The notes under the pieces: model-generated
Database searches by the model: none
The model's input: the letters and a program-made list of their open reading frames with translations, nothing else
What the model was told of the DNA's origin: nothing
Position numbers and translations under genes: made by a program
Shown here: positions 1 to 8,935 of the stretch, one piece after another
How the letters are laid out: each line of letters begins with the position of its first letter
Numbering within the stretch: position 1 is the first letter of the stretch
Assembly (NCBI RefSeq): GCF_016741855.1
Contig: NZ_JAERRH010000001.1
Location: forward strand, 496,001 to 560,000
DNA: 64,000 nt
Direction of reading: 5' to 3'
DNA from: Streptomyces musisoli
Lineage (GTDB): Bacteria; Actinomycetota; Actinomycetes; Streptomycetales; Streptomycetaceae

Positions 1-1160
1 TCGCCGGAGATGCGCTCGCTCAGCTCTTCGGTGACCTTCGGGACGACGACCGGCTCACCGGTGACCATGCACTGGTAGAAGGGGGTGTGCTCGGGGAAGG
101 CGAAGGACTCGCCGACCGGCACGGTGTCGTCCCAGCGGCCGGGTTCGTCGTTGTGCTCGACCCACACGCGGAACATCATGGTGTGGGCGTCCGGCGGGCC
201 GTCCGGGAAGCCCTCGCCGGCCAGTACCGCGGCGCGCAGGTGGGTGCCGGCGAAGTCCGCGAAGCGGGGCACCGCGGCGCTGGTGACCTCGCGGATGGTC
301 TCGCCGAGGTCCAGGGAGGAGCCGATGCGGGAGCTGACCTCGTTGAGGAACTCCAGGCGCTCGCGGACGGCGGCGTACTCCAGGTCCTGTTCGGCGCCGG
401 CCGGGACCAGGGTGGCGGCGGCCCGCTGCTGCGGGACGACGGCCTCGGTGCGGGCCCTGCCCGGGCGGCGCGGCACGCCCCAGTACGGGGTGACGGGCAC
501 CCGGTCGAACTGGCTGAACTCCAGGACGGGATAGCCGAGTTCGAGGACCTGCGAGACGATGCGGGCGCTGAGCCCCGGGCCCATGTTGGGCAGGATGTCG
601 GGCAGGCGCCGTTGGAGTTCCTCGGAGGCGGGCAGTTCGGTGTGGCGGGCGAAGCCGGGCGCGATGCGTTCGGCGGTCTCCTCGTCGTAGCCGCGCTCGT
701 CGCTCAGCCGGGTGGCGTCGGCGGCGAGCACGAGCAGCCGGGACGGGTCCGGGCCGACCAGCGGGTAGGCCCACCACAGCACGTCGAGCCGCTCGGCGCC
801 GGGCTCCTGCCGGGGCGGGCGGAGGCGGGCGCGGCCCGCGGTGGGGTAGCCGGTGTGCCCGCCGAGCGAGGACTCCAGGTCGGGGCCGGGCCCGTCGTAC
901 GAGTCGTAGGCGTCGAGCGCGGCCGGGCCCTGCGGGTCGTGCGGGTCGTCGGGGAGGGCGCCGGACACCGGCAGCAGGTCCGCCGCGGGACGGCCGACGG
1001 CGTCCGCCCTGCCGACGCCGAACAGGCGCCGCGCGCCGCTGCTCCAGTGGGACACCAGTCCGTCGCGGTCGACGACGACCACGGCCAGCGGAATCCGGCC
1101 CGCGGCGGTGTCGCCGATGCCGCGCCCGGGAGGTGTGTCCCGCTCGCTGCCACGGTCCAT
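1..1160 (-). CDS. PAS/GAF sensor protein, 3' end outside window
   Basis: The reading frame starts at the ATG complementary to 1158-1160, behind a purine-rich GGGAGAGAGGG, and runs off the left edge after about 386 residues. Residues about 15-60 look like a PAS fold (a PLAVVVVDRDG strand followed by the WSSGARRLFG turn). Around residue 280 a helix with SSRIGSSLDLGETIREV introduces a GAF-type domain, which continues to the edge. In Streptomyces this order usually precedes a SpoIIE/PP2C serine phosphatase with an anti-sigma-like ATPase, but that part is not in the window, so the catalytic function is inference. The protein is probably cytoplasmic and senses a small molecule or redox signal. The upstream MFS gene is on the same strand 153 bp away and is not obviously co-transcribed. 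Confidence 0.8.
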   Translation of the reverse strand, partial: MDRGSERDTPPGRGIGDTAAGRIPLAVVVVDRDGLVSHWSSGARRLFGVGRADAVGRPAADLLPVSGALPDDPHDPQGPAALDAYDSYDGPGPDLESSLGGHTGYPTAGRARLRPPRQEPGAERLDVLWWAYPLVGPDPSRLLVLAADATRLSDERGYDEETAERIAPGFARHTELPASEELQRRLPDILPNMGPGLSARIVSQVLELGYPVLEFSQFDRVPVTPYWGVPRRPGRARTEAVVPQQRAAATLVPAGAEQDLEYAAVRERLEFLNEVSSRIGSSLDLGETIREVTSAAVPRFADFAGTHLRAAVLAGEGFPDGPPDAHTMMFRVWVEHNDEPGRWDDTVPVGESFAFPEHTPFYQCMVTGEPVVVPKVTEELSERISG

Positions 1161-1313
1161 GGCCCCGGCCCTCTCTCCCCACGGCTGTCCGCAAACGATC
1201 TGTGCCGCCCGCCACTACGGTACGGCGACGGCCGGTCGCGATGTGTGGCAATCCGGGAATTGATGTCACCGGATGCCACCGGCGCACGGCCCGGCGCACG
1301 GCGTGTGCTCCGG

Positions 1314-3758
1314 TCAGTCCTCGTGCCCCAGCTGGAGGTCCCGCTCGGTGCGGCCACCGCCCGCGACCTGCAACACCGTGGCGACCGGCGGGTAACCTGC
1401 GGCGATGACGGTGTACTCGCCGGAGGAGAGATCGACGAACCGGAACATGCCGTCGGCTCCGGTGGTGAGGGTGTCGACGACATTGCCGGCGGCGTCGAGC
1501 AGGGTCACCCGGGCGTCCTCCACGGGGCGTCCGCCGCTCGCCCGGACGGTGCCCTTGAGCACGGCCCCGCCGGCGAGTTCGACGTCCTGCCGGGTCTCCC
1601 GGGAGGCCTGCACGGTGACCGGGAGCGCGGCGGGCCGGAAGGCGGGCGCGCTGGCGGCGAGGGTGTACTCGCCGGCGACCAGCTCCGTGATGACGTAACC
1701 GCCCTCGCGCCCGCTGCGGGTGGTGGCGACGACCTCGCCGTGCACGTTGGTGAGGGTGACGGTGGCGTCCCGGACGGGGGTGCCGTCGGCGGTGAGCACG
1801 CCGCCGGCGAGGCGGCCGGCGCCGCCGAGGACGACGTCGAGTTCGACGGGGCGCTCGCCGACGGTGACGGAGACGGCCTGCGGCTGGTGTCCGCCGGCGG
1901 CGGCGATCAGCACGTACGCCCCGGAGCCGGGCGTGCTGAGCGCGTACCGCCCGTCCTCGCCGCTGGCCCCGCGGCCGATCTGCTGTCCGGCGACGTCGAT
2001 GAGCGTGAGCGCGGCGCGGGGCACCACGGTGCCGTCGGGGTGCTGCACGGTGCCGCAGACGGGGATGCCGGCGGCGTACGGCGAGCGGGGCGGTACGGGG
2101 GCACCCCCGGCCGGAGGCTGGAGGCGGGCCTGCGGGATGGGGACGTTCACCGGCGCGGTCTCCTGGTCGGTGGCGGGGGCGTTGTGGGACACCAGCGGTT
2201 TCTCCTTGAGGAAGAAGGCGATGAGGAGGCCGAGGACGAGCACCGGGACGAGGTACAGGAAGATCCGGGGCATCGCGTCGGCGTAGGCGCGGATGTAGGC
2301 GTCGCGCAGCGCCGGGGGCAGCGCGTGGACGAGCTGCGGGGTGATCGAGTCGGGATCGGGCAGGCCGGCGCCGGCGCGCGGGGGCAGCTCCTCGCGCAGG
2401 GCGTCGGCGAGCCGGTCGGCGAAGAGGGTGCCGAAGACCGCGGCGCCGACGCTGCCGCCGATCTGGCGGAAGTAGTTGTTGGCGCTGGTGGCGCTGCCGA
2501 GGTCGGCGGGGCGCACGGAGTTCTGCACGGCGAGGACGAGGACGGGCATCACCAGGCCGATGCCGGCGCCGAGGACGGCCATCCAGATGCTGTAGTGCAG
2601 CCGGGGCGTGTCGGCCTCCAGGCGGGACAGCAGCCACATGCCGACGGCGGAGACGGCCCCGCCGAGCACGGGGAAGATCCGGTAGCGGCCGGTACGGCTG
2701 ATGAGCTGGCCGCCGATGATCGAGGCGCCGACGATCCCGGCCATCATGGGCAGCATCAGCAGCCCGGACTCGGTGGCGCTGGCTCCGTCGACCATCTGCA
2801 GGAAGGTGGGCAGATAGCTGGCGGCGCCGAACAGGGCGACGCCGATCACCAGGCCGACCAGCCCGCTGACGTTGAAGACGGAGTCGCGAAACAGCCGGAG
2901 GGGGATGAGGGGTTCGGCGGCGAAGCGCTCGGCGACCAGGAAGAGGACGGTGGCGGCGAGGGCGCCGGCGCCGAGGCCGAGGATCTGCCGGGAGCCCCAG
3001 GCGTATTCGGTGCCGCCCCAGCTGGTGAGCAGGACCAGGCAGGTGGAGGCGGCGGCGAGCAGCAGCGCGCCGAGGACGTCGAGCCGGGCCCGCACCCGTG
3101 GCCTGGGCAGTTTCAGCACGACGGTGATGACGGCGAGGGTGACCAGGCCGAAGGGGACGTTGATGTAGAAGCACCAGCGCCAGGAGAGGTGGTCGGTGAA
3201 GTAGCCGCCGAGCAGCGGCCCGGCGACGGAGGCGAGGCCGAAGGCGGCGCCGATGAGGCCCATGTACCGGCCGCGCTCCCGGGGCGGCACGATGTCGGCG
3301 ATGATCGCCTGGACGCCGATCATGAGACCGCCCGCGCCGACGCCCTGCACCGCGCGGTAGGCGATGAGCTGGTCCATGGTCCCGGCCCGGCCGGCGAGCG
3401 CGGAGCCGACGACGAAGACGGCGATGGCGAACTGGAAGACGCCCTTGCGGCCGACCAGGTCGCCGAGTTTGCCGTACAGGGGCAGGCCGATGGTGGAGGT
3501 GAGCAGATAGGCGGTGATCGCCCAGGACATCCTGTCCAGGCCGTGCAGCTCGCCGACGACCTTCGGCAGGGCGGTGGCGACGATCATCTGGTCCAGGGCG
3601 GCCAGCAGCAGCGCCAGCATCAGTCCGAAGAACACCAACCGGACGCGGCGGGCCCCGAGTTCGCCTACCGGTGCGGGGGGCGGCGGTGCGGCGGCCGTCT
3701 CCTCGCCCGCCGCCGGTGCCACGGCCGGCTCGTGCTGCACCAGAGTCGTCCCGCCCAC
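1314..3758 (-). CDS. DHA2-type MFS efflux transporter with C-terminal carboxypeptidase-regulatory-like repeats
   Basis: This 814-residue protein has two parts. Residues 1 to about 540 are a 14-helix drug:H+ antiporter of the EmrB/QacA (DHA2) family: motif A reads [10 protein letters not shown], and motif C lies in [19 protein letters not shown], so it probably exports drugs or metabolites. Residues about 570-814 hold three consecutive 75-80 residue beta domains of the carboxypeptidase regulatory-like type, each with a G-x-V-x-x-x-D/G-G-x-P/V-x-x-A start and a G-x-Y/F-x-x-x-x-L/P strand. An ordinary DHA2 pump is 450-550 residues, so the tail is an extra fusion. The tail probably faces outside or forms a cytoplasmic adaptor; topology cannot be settled here. 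The start at 3758 precedes a hydrophilic 35-residue lead. The upstream gap carries paired direct repeats. Confidence 0.9.
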   Translation of the reverse strand: MGGTTLVQHEPAVAPAAGEETAAAPPPPAPVGELGARRVRLVFFGLMLALLLAALDQMIVATALPKVVGELHGLDRMSWAITAYLLTSTIGLPLYGKLGDLVGRKGVFQFAIAVFVVGSALAGRAGTMDQLIAYRAVQGVGAGGLMIGVQAIIADIVPPRERGRYMGLIGAAFGLASVAGPLLGGYFTDHLSWRWCFYINVPFGLVTLAVITVVLKLPRPRVRARLDVLGALLLAAASTCLVLLTSWGGTEYAWGSRQILGLGAGALAATVLFLVAERFAAEPLIPLRLFRDSVFNVSGLVGLVIGVALFGAASYLPTFLQMVDGASATESGLLMLPMMAGIVGASIIGGQLISRTGRYRIFPVLGGAVSAVGMWLLSRLEADTPRLHYSIWMAVLGAGIGLVMPVLVLAVQNSVRPADLGSATSANNYFRQIGGSVGAAVFGTLFADRLADALREELPPRAGAGLPDPDSITPQLVHALPPALRDAYIRAYADAMPRIFLYLVPVLVLGLLIAFFLKEKPLVSHNAPATDQETAPVNVPIPQARLQPPAGGAPVPPRSPYAAGIPVCGTVQHPDGTVVPRAALTLIDVAGQQIGRGASGEDGRYALSTPGSGAYVLIAAAGGHQPQAVSVTVGERPVELDVVLGGAGRLAGGVLTADGTPVRDATVTLTNVHGEVVATTRSGREGGYVITELVAGEYTLAASAPAFRPAALPVTVQASRETRQDVELAGGAVLKGTVRASGGRPVEDARVTLLDAAGNVVDTLTTGADGMFRFVDLSSGEYTVIAAGYPPVATVLQVAGGGRTERDLQLGHED

Positions 3759-3772
3759 GGACCGCTCCCCTC

Positions 3773-3820
3773 GTCACATCCGTCACATTTCCCGCGCGAG
3801 GCGACAACTGCGAACAACTG
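3773..3820 (-). promoter_or_regulatory. paired direct repeats upstream of the MFS pump gene
   Basis: Within 62 bp of the pump start codon there are two copies of GTCACAT separated by 2 bp (3773-3788 region), then two near-identical copies CGACAACTG and CGAACAACTG (3802-3820). Such repeats at an efflux gene promoter are typical regulator contact sites, but no regulator gene is adjacent, so the role is inference. Confidence 0.3.
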
Positions 3821-3866
3821 TGGCGAGTTACGGCACCATCCCTTCCGGGGCGGGGATCCACTCGAA

Positions 3867-3908
3867 CCGGTGAAGGGGGTCAACCAGCCGTCAACACCCC
3901 TTCACCGG
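3867..3908 (-). terminator. hairpin terminator of the SRPBCC gene
   Basis: CCGGTGAAGGGG (3867-3878) and CCCCTTCACCGG (3897-3908) form a perfect 12-bp stem around an 18-nt loop. It lies 13 bp past the stop of the SRPBCC gene and ahead of the next minus-strand gene, so it probably ends that transcript. No T tract follows, as is common in Streptomyces. Confidence 0.65.
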
Positions 3909-3920
3909 CGGGCACTTGGG

Positions 3921-4364
3921 TTACTTCTCGACCTCGGCGGCGAGGTTGGCGAGCAGCGCGTCGTAGATCCGGCCGAGGCCCTTGGGCGCGAAGGTCTTCT
4001 CGAAGAAGCCGCCGATACCGCCGGCACCGTTCCAGGTGGTGGTGACGACCACGCGGGAGCTGCCCTCGCCGGCGGGGGTGACGCGCCAGGTGGTGACCAT
4101 GGAGGAGTTGCGGTCCTTCTCGACCAGTTCGCCGTCGGTGGGCTCGGTGACCTCCAGCAGGCAGTCGCGCACCCGCTTGCTGGTGGCCTGGAGCTTCCAG
4201 TGGACGAGGGTGCCCTCGCCGTCGCCGCCCTCGCGCACCTCGTACTCGCTGAAGTGCTCGGGCAGCAGCCTCTGCCGTGTGCCGCGGTAGTCGGCGAGGG
4301 CGTCGAACACCTTCTCCGCGTCCGCCGCGACGACCCGCTCCGTAGTGGCCTCGACCTGCGCCAT
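3921..4364 (-). CDS. SRPBCC (START-like) family protein
   Basis: A 147-residue protein whose start I place at the ATG of MAQVEATTERVV, because GGAGGAACGCA lies just upstream; a longer in-frame extension to 4451 has no such site and would cross the divergent promoter. The pattern fits the Polyketide_cyc2/SRPBCC fold: an N-terminal strand, a helix with KVFDALADY, long antiparallel strands with TTWRVTPAGEGSSRVVVTTTW, and a C-terminal helix FFEKTFAPKGLGRIYDALLANL. Such proteins bind hydrophobic ligands in a deep cavity; the ligand is unknown. The gene diverges from the radical SAM gene and ends at a clear hairpin. Confidence 0.85.
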   Translation of the reverse strand: MAQVEATTERVVAADAEKVFDALADYRGTRQRLLPEHFSEYEVREGGDGEGTLVHWKLQATSKRVRDCLLEVTEPTDGELVEKDRNSSMVTTWRVTPAGEGSSRVVVTTTWNGAGGIGGFFEKTFAPKGLGRIYDALLANLAAEVEK

Positions 4365-4453
4365 TGCGTTCCTCCAGGACCTGATTGCTCGGGGTTGGGG
4401 CAAGCCAACCACCCCGGCGCCCGGCCCCCCAAATCGGGATCGCACGATCATGG

Positions 4454-4465
4454 GAACAGATGTTC
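4454..4465. promoter_or_regulatory. SOS box (LexA operator) core GAAC-N4-GTTC
   Basis: GAACAGATGTTC matches the actinobacterial/Bacillus LexA operator core GAACNNNNGTTC exactly. It sits 32 bp upstream of the radical SAM start codon, immediately before a possible -10 element TATTCT (4466-4471). From this position LexA would block transcription of that gene until DNA damage. It could also act on the divergent SRPBCC gene, whose start is 90 bp away. Confidence 0.65.
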
Positions 4466-4497
4466 TATTCTGTGGCCAGCGCTAGCGAGGAGGCCTC

Positions 4498-5541
4498 ATG
4501 CGCTGGGAGAACCTCACAGACGAGAGCGAACACGGCCGGGCCGCCGACGCCGCGCTGTTCGGCGCGGACAGCGTGACCACCCGGACGTTCGACACGCCCG
4601 AGTTCCGCGGGATCACCTTCCACGAGGTGCGGGCGCGGTCGGTGCTGAACCGGGTGCCGGGCGCCTCGCGCATGCCGTTCGAATGGACGGTCAATCCCTA
4701 CCGCGGCTGCACGCACGCGTGCGTGTACTGCTTCGCCCGCAAGACGCACGGCTATCTGGACCTGGACACGGGCATCGGCTTCGACACCCAGATCGTGGTC
4801 AAGGTGAACGCCCCCGAGGTGCTGCGGCGCCAGCTCGGGTCCCGCCGGTGGCAGGGCGGCCACGTGGCGATGGGCACGAACGTCGACTGCTACCAGCGCG
4901 CCGAGGGCCGCTACCGCCTGATGCCGGGCATCATCTCCGCGCTCACCGAGCACGCGAACCCGTTCTCGATCCTCACCAAGGGCACCCTGATCCTGCGCGA
5001 CCTGGACCTGCTGGTCCGGGCGTCCGAGGTGACGGACGTCGGCATCTCGGTCTCCGTCGGCTTCCTGGACACCGAGCTGTGGCGCACGGTGGAGCCGGGC
5101 ACCCCCGCCCCCGAGCGCCGGCTGGAGGTGGTGCGCACCCTCGGGGAACACGGCATCGGCTGCGGGGTGCTCATGGCGCCGGTGATCCCGTTCCTGAGCG
5201 ACCATCCGGACCGGCTGCGGGCCACGGTGCGGGCCGTAGCGGCGGCCGGGGCCACCTCCGTCACCCCCCTGGTACTGCACCTGCGCCCGGGCGCCCGCGA
5301 GTGGTTCATGGCCTGGCTCGGGCAGCACCATCCGCACCTGGTGCGCCGGTACGAGCGGTTGTACGCGGAGGGCGCCTACGCACCCAAGTGGTACCAGCGC
5401 CGGATCACCCGTCAGGTGCACGAGCTGGCGGGCGAGTACGGCATCGGGCCCACGCGCGCCGGGCAGGCCCGGCGGATCCGCCCGGCCGCGCCCGCACGGG
5501 CCGCCGCCGGCGCGGAGCCGGTCCAGCTCAGCCTGATGTGA
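4498..5541 (+). CDS. Rv2578c-type radical SAM protein
   Basis: A 347-residue radical SAM enzyme. The 4Fe-4S motif C-x3-C-x2-C is seen in CTHACVYCFAR near residue 75, preceded by NPYRGC, the hallmark of the Rv2578c / SplB-like COG1533 branch. A TIM-barrel core follows, with MGTNVDCYQ, SILTKGTL and SVSVGFLD strands. The substrate of this family is not firmly known; relatives include spore photoproduct lyase, and a DNA-damage role is plausible given the LexA box in the promoter. The start is supported by GAGGAGG 6 bp upstream. The proline/alanine-rich C-terminus is probably flexible. The gene appears monocistronic; the downstream gene starts 148 bp later with its own ribosome binding site. Confidence 0.9.
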   Translation: MRWENLTDESEHGRAADAALFGADSVTTRTFDTPEFRGITFHEVRARSVLNRVPGASRMPFEWTVNPYRGCTHACVYCFARKTHGYLDLDTGIGFDTQIVVKVNAPEVLRRQLGSRRWQGGHVAMGTNVDCYQRAEGRYRLMPGIISALTEHANPFSILTKGTLILRDLDLLVRASEVTDVGISVSVGFLDTELWRTVEPGTPAPERRLEVVRTLGEHGIGCGVLMAPVIPFLSDHPDRLRATVRAVAAAGATSVTPLVLHLRPGAREWFMAWLGQHHPHLVRRYERLYAEGAYAPKWYQRRITRQVHELAGEYGIGPTRAGQARRIRPAAPARAAAGAEPVQLSLM

Positions 5542-5689
5542 GTGCTTCCCAGGGCGTTAGGGCGCATCCCACGGCCCAATAGGGTCAAGTATCGCCGCAA
5601 CGCGTTCTTCAGGGCCCCCACTCCGGGACGATCCGGCGAGAGCCGTGAGCCTCGCGGTTCGCCGAAACCCTCCGTCCCGGGAGGACCGT

Positions 5690-7255
5690 ATGAGAACACG
5701 CGCAGCCGCGCTGTGCGCAGCCGCCGCCGTGGTGGCGGGCTCGCTGACCGCCGTTCCCGCCCAGGCGGCCGGCACCGCCGCCGTGCCGAAGCCCGCCTGG
5801 ACGAAGTGCGGCACCCGCGACTACCCCGCGCTCCAGTGCGCCTCGGTGCAGGTGCCGCTGGACCACGCGAACCCCTCGGGTGGCCGGCAGATCACGCTCG
5901 CCCTGTCCCGCGTTCCGCACACCGCGCCGTCCTCGGAGGGCCCGCTGCTGGTCAACCCGGGCGGCCCCGGCGGCAGCGGTCTGAAGCTCGCCGGGTTCGT
6001 CGCCTCGGCGCTGCCGAAGAGCGTGGCGGCCCGGTACGACGTCATCGGCTTCGACCCGCGCGGGGTCGGCCGCAGCACACCCGCCCTGACCTGTCTGCCC
6101 GGCCACTTCGCGCCGGGACGCCCGGACTCCGTGCCGGCCACCCCCGAGCTGGAGCGGGTGAACGTCGACCGCGCGAAGGCTTTCGCCGCGGCCTGCGGCC
6201 GGAAGTACGCCGACGTCCTGCCGTACATGGACACCGTCAGCGCGGCCCGGGACCTGGACATCGTGCGCCAGGCCCTCGGCGCGCCGCGGCTCAGCTACTT
6301 CGGCTACTCCTACGGCACCTACCTGGGCGCGGTGTACGCGAAGCTGTACCCCGAGCGGGTCCACCGGCTGGTGCTGGACTCGATCGTCGACCCGACCGGT
6401 GTCTGGTACCGGGACAACCTCGGCCAGGACTACGCCTTCAACGACCGCCACCGCGCGCTGATGGCCTGGATCGCACGGCACGACGCCGACTACCGGCTCG
6501 GCAAGGACCCGGCGGAGATCGAGGCCCGCTGGTACGCGATGCGGGCGGCGCTGGCGAAGGAGCCGGCCGGGGGCGAGGTCGGCGCCGCGGAGCTGGAGGA
6601 CACCTTCATGCCCGGCGGCTACTACGACGGCTACTGGCCCTACCTCGCCGAGGCGTTCGCGGCCTACGTCCACCACCGGGCCGGCGGGGCACTGGTGGAG
6701 GCGTACGAGAACTTCGCCGCCGTGGACGCCTCGGGCGACAACGGCTACAGCGTCTACACGGCGGTGCAGTGCCGCGACGCGTCCTGGCCGCGCGGCTGGA
6801 ACCGGTGGCGCGCTGACACCTGGGCGGTGTACGCGAAGGCCCCCCTGATGGCGTGGAACAACACCTGGTACAACGCGCCGTGCGCGTTCTGGCCGACGGC
6901 CCCGCTGCGGCGGGTGAACATCGCGAACGGCAAGCTTCCGCCGACCCTGCTCCTTCAGGCGACCGACGACGCCGCCACCCCCTACGCCGGCGCGGTCACG
7001 GTCCACCGGCTGCTGGCCCGGTCCGGCCTGGTGGTCGAGCAGGGCGGCGGCAACCACGGTGTCACGCTGAGCGGCAACACGTGCCTGGACGGGTACCTGG
7101 CCGCCTATCTGACCGACGGCACGGTGCCGCGCGGTGCCGGGCCGGTGGACGCGGTCTGCGCCAAGTCGCCGGACCCGAAGCCGCTGACGGCGAAGGCGGC
7201 GTCGGCGTCGTCCCGCGGTTCGACCCTGCACCGCCTGCTGGGCTTCCGCCGCTAG
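5690..7255 (+). CDS. secreted alpha/beta-hydrolase, tripeptidyl aminopeptidase (S33/TAP) family
   Basis: The start at 5690 (MRTRAAALC) is chosen because GGGAGGACC lies just upstream and a signal peptide follows at once: basic start, hydrophobic core, and an AQA-A cleavage site near residue 26. The mature enzyme has the family signatures: VPLDHANP near the N-terminus, the oxyanion loop NPGGPGGSG, and nucleophile serine in GYSYGTYLG. The C-terminal cap/TAP-like domain carries LLLQATDDAATPY with the catalytic Asp, and the catalytic His is likely in GGGNHGVTLSGNTCLD. About 521 residues is the usual length. It should remove tripeptides or short peptides from protein N-termini outside the cell. The C-terminus ends in a basic LLGFRR. 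Confidence 0.92.
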   Translation: MRTRAAALCAAAAVVAGSLTAVPAQAAGTAAVPKPAWTKCGTRDYPALQCASVQVPLDHANPSGGRQITLALSRVPHTAPSSEGPLLVNPGGPGGSGLKLAGFVASALPKSVAARYDVIGFDPRGVGRSTPALTCLPGHFAPGRPDSVPATPELERVNVDRAKAFAAACGRKYADVLPYMDTVSAARDLDIVRQALGAPRLSYFGYSYGTYLGAVYAKLYPERVHRLVLDSIVDPTGVWYRDNLGQDYAFNDRHRALMAWIARHDADYRLGKDPAEIEARWYAMRAALAKEPAGGEVGAAELEDTFMPGGYYDGYWPYLAEAFAAYVHHRAGGALVEAYENFAAVDASGDNGYSVYTAVQCRDASWPRGWNRWRADTWAVYAKAPLMAWNNTWYNAPCAFWPTAPLRRVNIANGKLPPTLLLQATDDAATPYAGAVTVHRLLARSGLVVEQGGGNHGVTLSGNTCLDGYLAAYLTDGTVPRGAGPVDAVCAKSPDPKPLTAKAASASSRGSTLHRLLGFRR

Positions 7256-7408
7256 GGCCTCTCGTCCGGATCGTGCCGGGCTCGCGGGGGCCGGCCCGGT
7301 CGAAACGAAAGACCCCGGCGGAGCCACGGTGGCGCAAGGGGGGCCGCCCTCCGGCCCGCGGTCCGATAATCGCGGGCGGTGCCAAGGGCGGTTCCCTAAG
7401 GTTCCGTC

Positions 7409-7933
7409 ATGGACGCTCCGTACACGCTCATACGCCCCATGACGCTCGCCGACTGCGACCGGGTCTCGGAGATCCGGGTCCGCGGCTGGCAGCACGCCTA
7501 CCGCGGGCTCGTGCCGCAGCCGTACCTGGACGAACTCAGCGTCACGGCGGACGCCGAGCGGCGGCGGTCCCGGTTCGGACAGGGGGACGGCTCGGCGGTG
7601 AACCTGGTCGCCGAGCAGGACGGCCGGGTGCTGGGCTGGGCGGCGTCCGGGCCGTACCGGGGCGGCGCGGCGCATACGGGAGACGCCGAGCTGTACGCCA
7701 TCTACGTCGACCCTGCGCAGCTGGGCCGCGGGATCGGTCGCGCGCTGCTCGCCGCGTCGGTCGAGCGGTGCACGCCGTATCCGCGCATGCTCCTGTGGGT
7801 CCTCAGGGGCAACGTGTCCGCCCGCCGCTTCTACGAGCGCGCCGGTTTCCGGGCCGACGGGGCCGAGGAGCCCTTCGACGCGGGCGGCGTGCCCGTGTCC
7901 GAGGTGCGGTACGCCAGGAGCCTGCGCGGCTGA
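7409..7933 (+). CDS. GNAT family N-acetyltransferase
   Basis: A 174-residue Gcn5-related acetyltransferase. It opens with the beta-1 strand YTLIRPMTLADCDRVSEI. Motif A (acetyl-CoA pyrophosphate loop) is AIYVDPAQLGRGIGRALL, matching Q/R-x-x-G-x-G/A, and motif B includes WVLRGNVSARRFYERAGF. The acceptor substrate cannot be told from sequence; the RxRxW-QHAYRGLVP segment is common in Streptomyces acetyltransferases of unknown target. The ribosome binding site is weak. It converges on the HEAT-repeat gene with only 7 bp between the two stop codons. Confidence 0.9.
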   Translation: MDAPYTLIRPMTLADCDRVSEIRVRGWQHAYRGLVPQPYLDELSVTADAERRRSRFGQGDGSAVNLVAEQDGRVLGWAASGPYRGGAAHTGDAELYAIYVDPAQLGRGIGRALLAASVERCTPYPRMLLWVLRGNVSARRFYERAGFRADGAEEPFDAGGVPVSEVRYARSLRG

Positions 7934-7940
7934 CCCGGCG

Positions 7941-8522
7941 TCACCTCGGCTGCTGCTGCGGGATCCGGGCCAGCGCGTGCACCGCCGCCTCGGCGAGGGC
8001 GGGGTGCGCCAGGGCCTCGTTCAGCACCCTCCGGGCGCGGGCGTCGCCGAGCGCGCCCAGGCCCTCCACACAGGCGAGGGCGACCCGCCGGTAGGGGTCG
8101 TGCGGGCGCAGCCGCCGCTCCAGGGTGGTAATCAGCGCGGGTACCGACTCCGGGGCGCGCAGGGCGGCCAGCAGCCGCACCGGGTGCAGGGCGTAGGCGA
8201 CCCGGAGTTCGTTGGTGGCGAGGGCGGCGGCGGCCCGGGCCGTGCGCGGGTCGCCGAGGCGGGCGAGGGCGTGCGCGGCGGAGGCGCAGCGCGGGGGGTC
8301 GCGGTGGTTGAGCAGCAGCACCAGGGCCTCGAACGCGCGCCGGTCGCCCGCGCGGCCGAGGCGGAAGGCGGCCAGTTCCCTGGCCCACAGCGGCTGTCCG
8401 GGCGCGCTGAGCACCTCCGCCAGTTCACCGTGGTCCTCGGTGGCCAGCAGGCGGTCGAACGCCGGCGAGCAGCCCGACTCCTGCCGTAAGCGTTCCGTGA
8501 GCGATCGCAACTCTTCGTCCAC
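7941..8522 (-). CDS. HEAT-repeat protein with a TTA codon
   Basis: A 193-residue all-alpha protein made of HEAT/PBS-lyase-like helical pairs, for example LWARELAAFRLGRAGDRRAFEALVLLL, CASAAHALARLGDPRTARAAAAL and YRRVALACVEGLGALGDARARRVLNEAL. Such proteins are scaffolds; no catalytic residues are seen. It starts at GTG 8522 (VDEELRSLTERLRQ). Codon 12 (8487-8489) is TTA, one of only two TTA codons noticed in the window, so translation should need the bldA leucyl-tRNA and may be tied to development. It diverges from the fused dehydrogenase gene across a 413-bp gap. Confidence 0.85.
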   Translation of the reverse strand: MDEELRSLTERLRQESGCSPAFDRLLATEDHGELAEVLSAPGQPLWARELAAFRLGRAGDRRAFEALVLLLNHRDPPRCASAAHALARLGDPRTARAAAALATNELRVAYALHPVRLLAALRAPESVPALITTLERRLRPHDPYRRVALACVEGLGALGDARARRVLNEALAHPALAEAAVHALARIPQQQPR

Positions 8523-8935
8523 GAGGTCCAGCGTAGAGGGGTTGCGCCAATGGAGGGAGCTACATCACAAACTCGGGGACTGGCGCGCTCGTTACCCGCC
8601 GGTTAAGCTCATACGAGCGAGTAACCCTCTCGCACTCCACTGGCGACGGTTTGGTGACGCAGCCGTCGCTGGTGATACCTCCCCAGCGCCCTCGTGGCGA
8701 GGGGAGAGTCTGTCGGTTCGGTACGCCGTGTGTACCGCAGTACGACCCGGCTTCGGGACAGAGCCGGTCGGAAGTTCCGCCGTTGCCGGGCGTGTGCGCG
8801 CCCGTGTGGCACCGGCAGCACCGGGCGTGTGCGCTCGCAGCCCGGCAACACCCGCACCTCTTCCTCGCACCGTGGTGCGCCTCTCGGCGCATCCGGCGCG
8901 TTCCTCGTCGTCACCCTCATTCCTGGAGTCCCGCG
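8523..8935. promoter_or_regulatory. 413-bp divergent regulatory region before the fused dehydrogenase gene
   Basis: No convincing gene lies here; frames running through it lack ribosome binding sites. It holds two dyad candidates. An imperfect palindrome TTACCCGCCGGTTAA (8592-8606) is about 84 bp from the HEAT gene start. A 6+6 inverted repeat CGGTAC-N7-GTACCG lies at 8719-8737. The length suggests regulated divergent promoters plus a leader of the dehydrogenase mRNA; which repeat is used is inference. Confidence 0.4.

Noticed and set aside
87..5582. A 1831-codon open frame on the plus strand and other very long frames such as 55-3861 on the minus strand
   Set aside because: They run antisense or out of frame across clear genes (PAS/GAF, MFS, SRPBCC), have low-complexity Gly/Asp/Glu or Arg/Pro composition, and lack domains. 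They arise from high GC in third positions.
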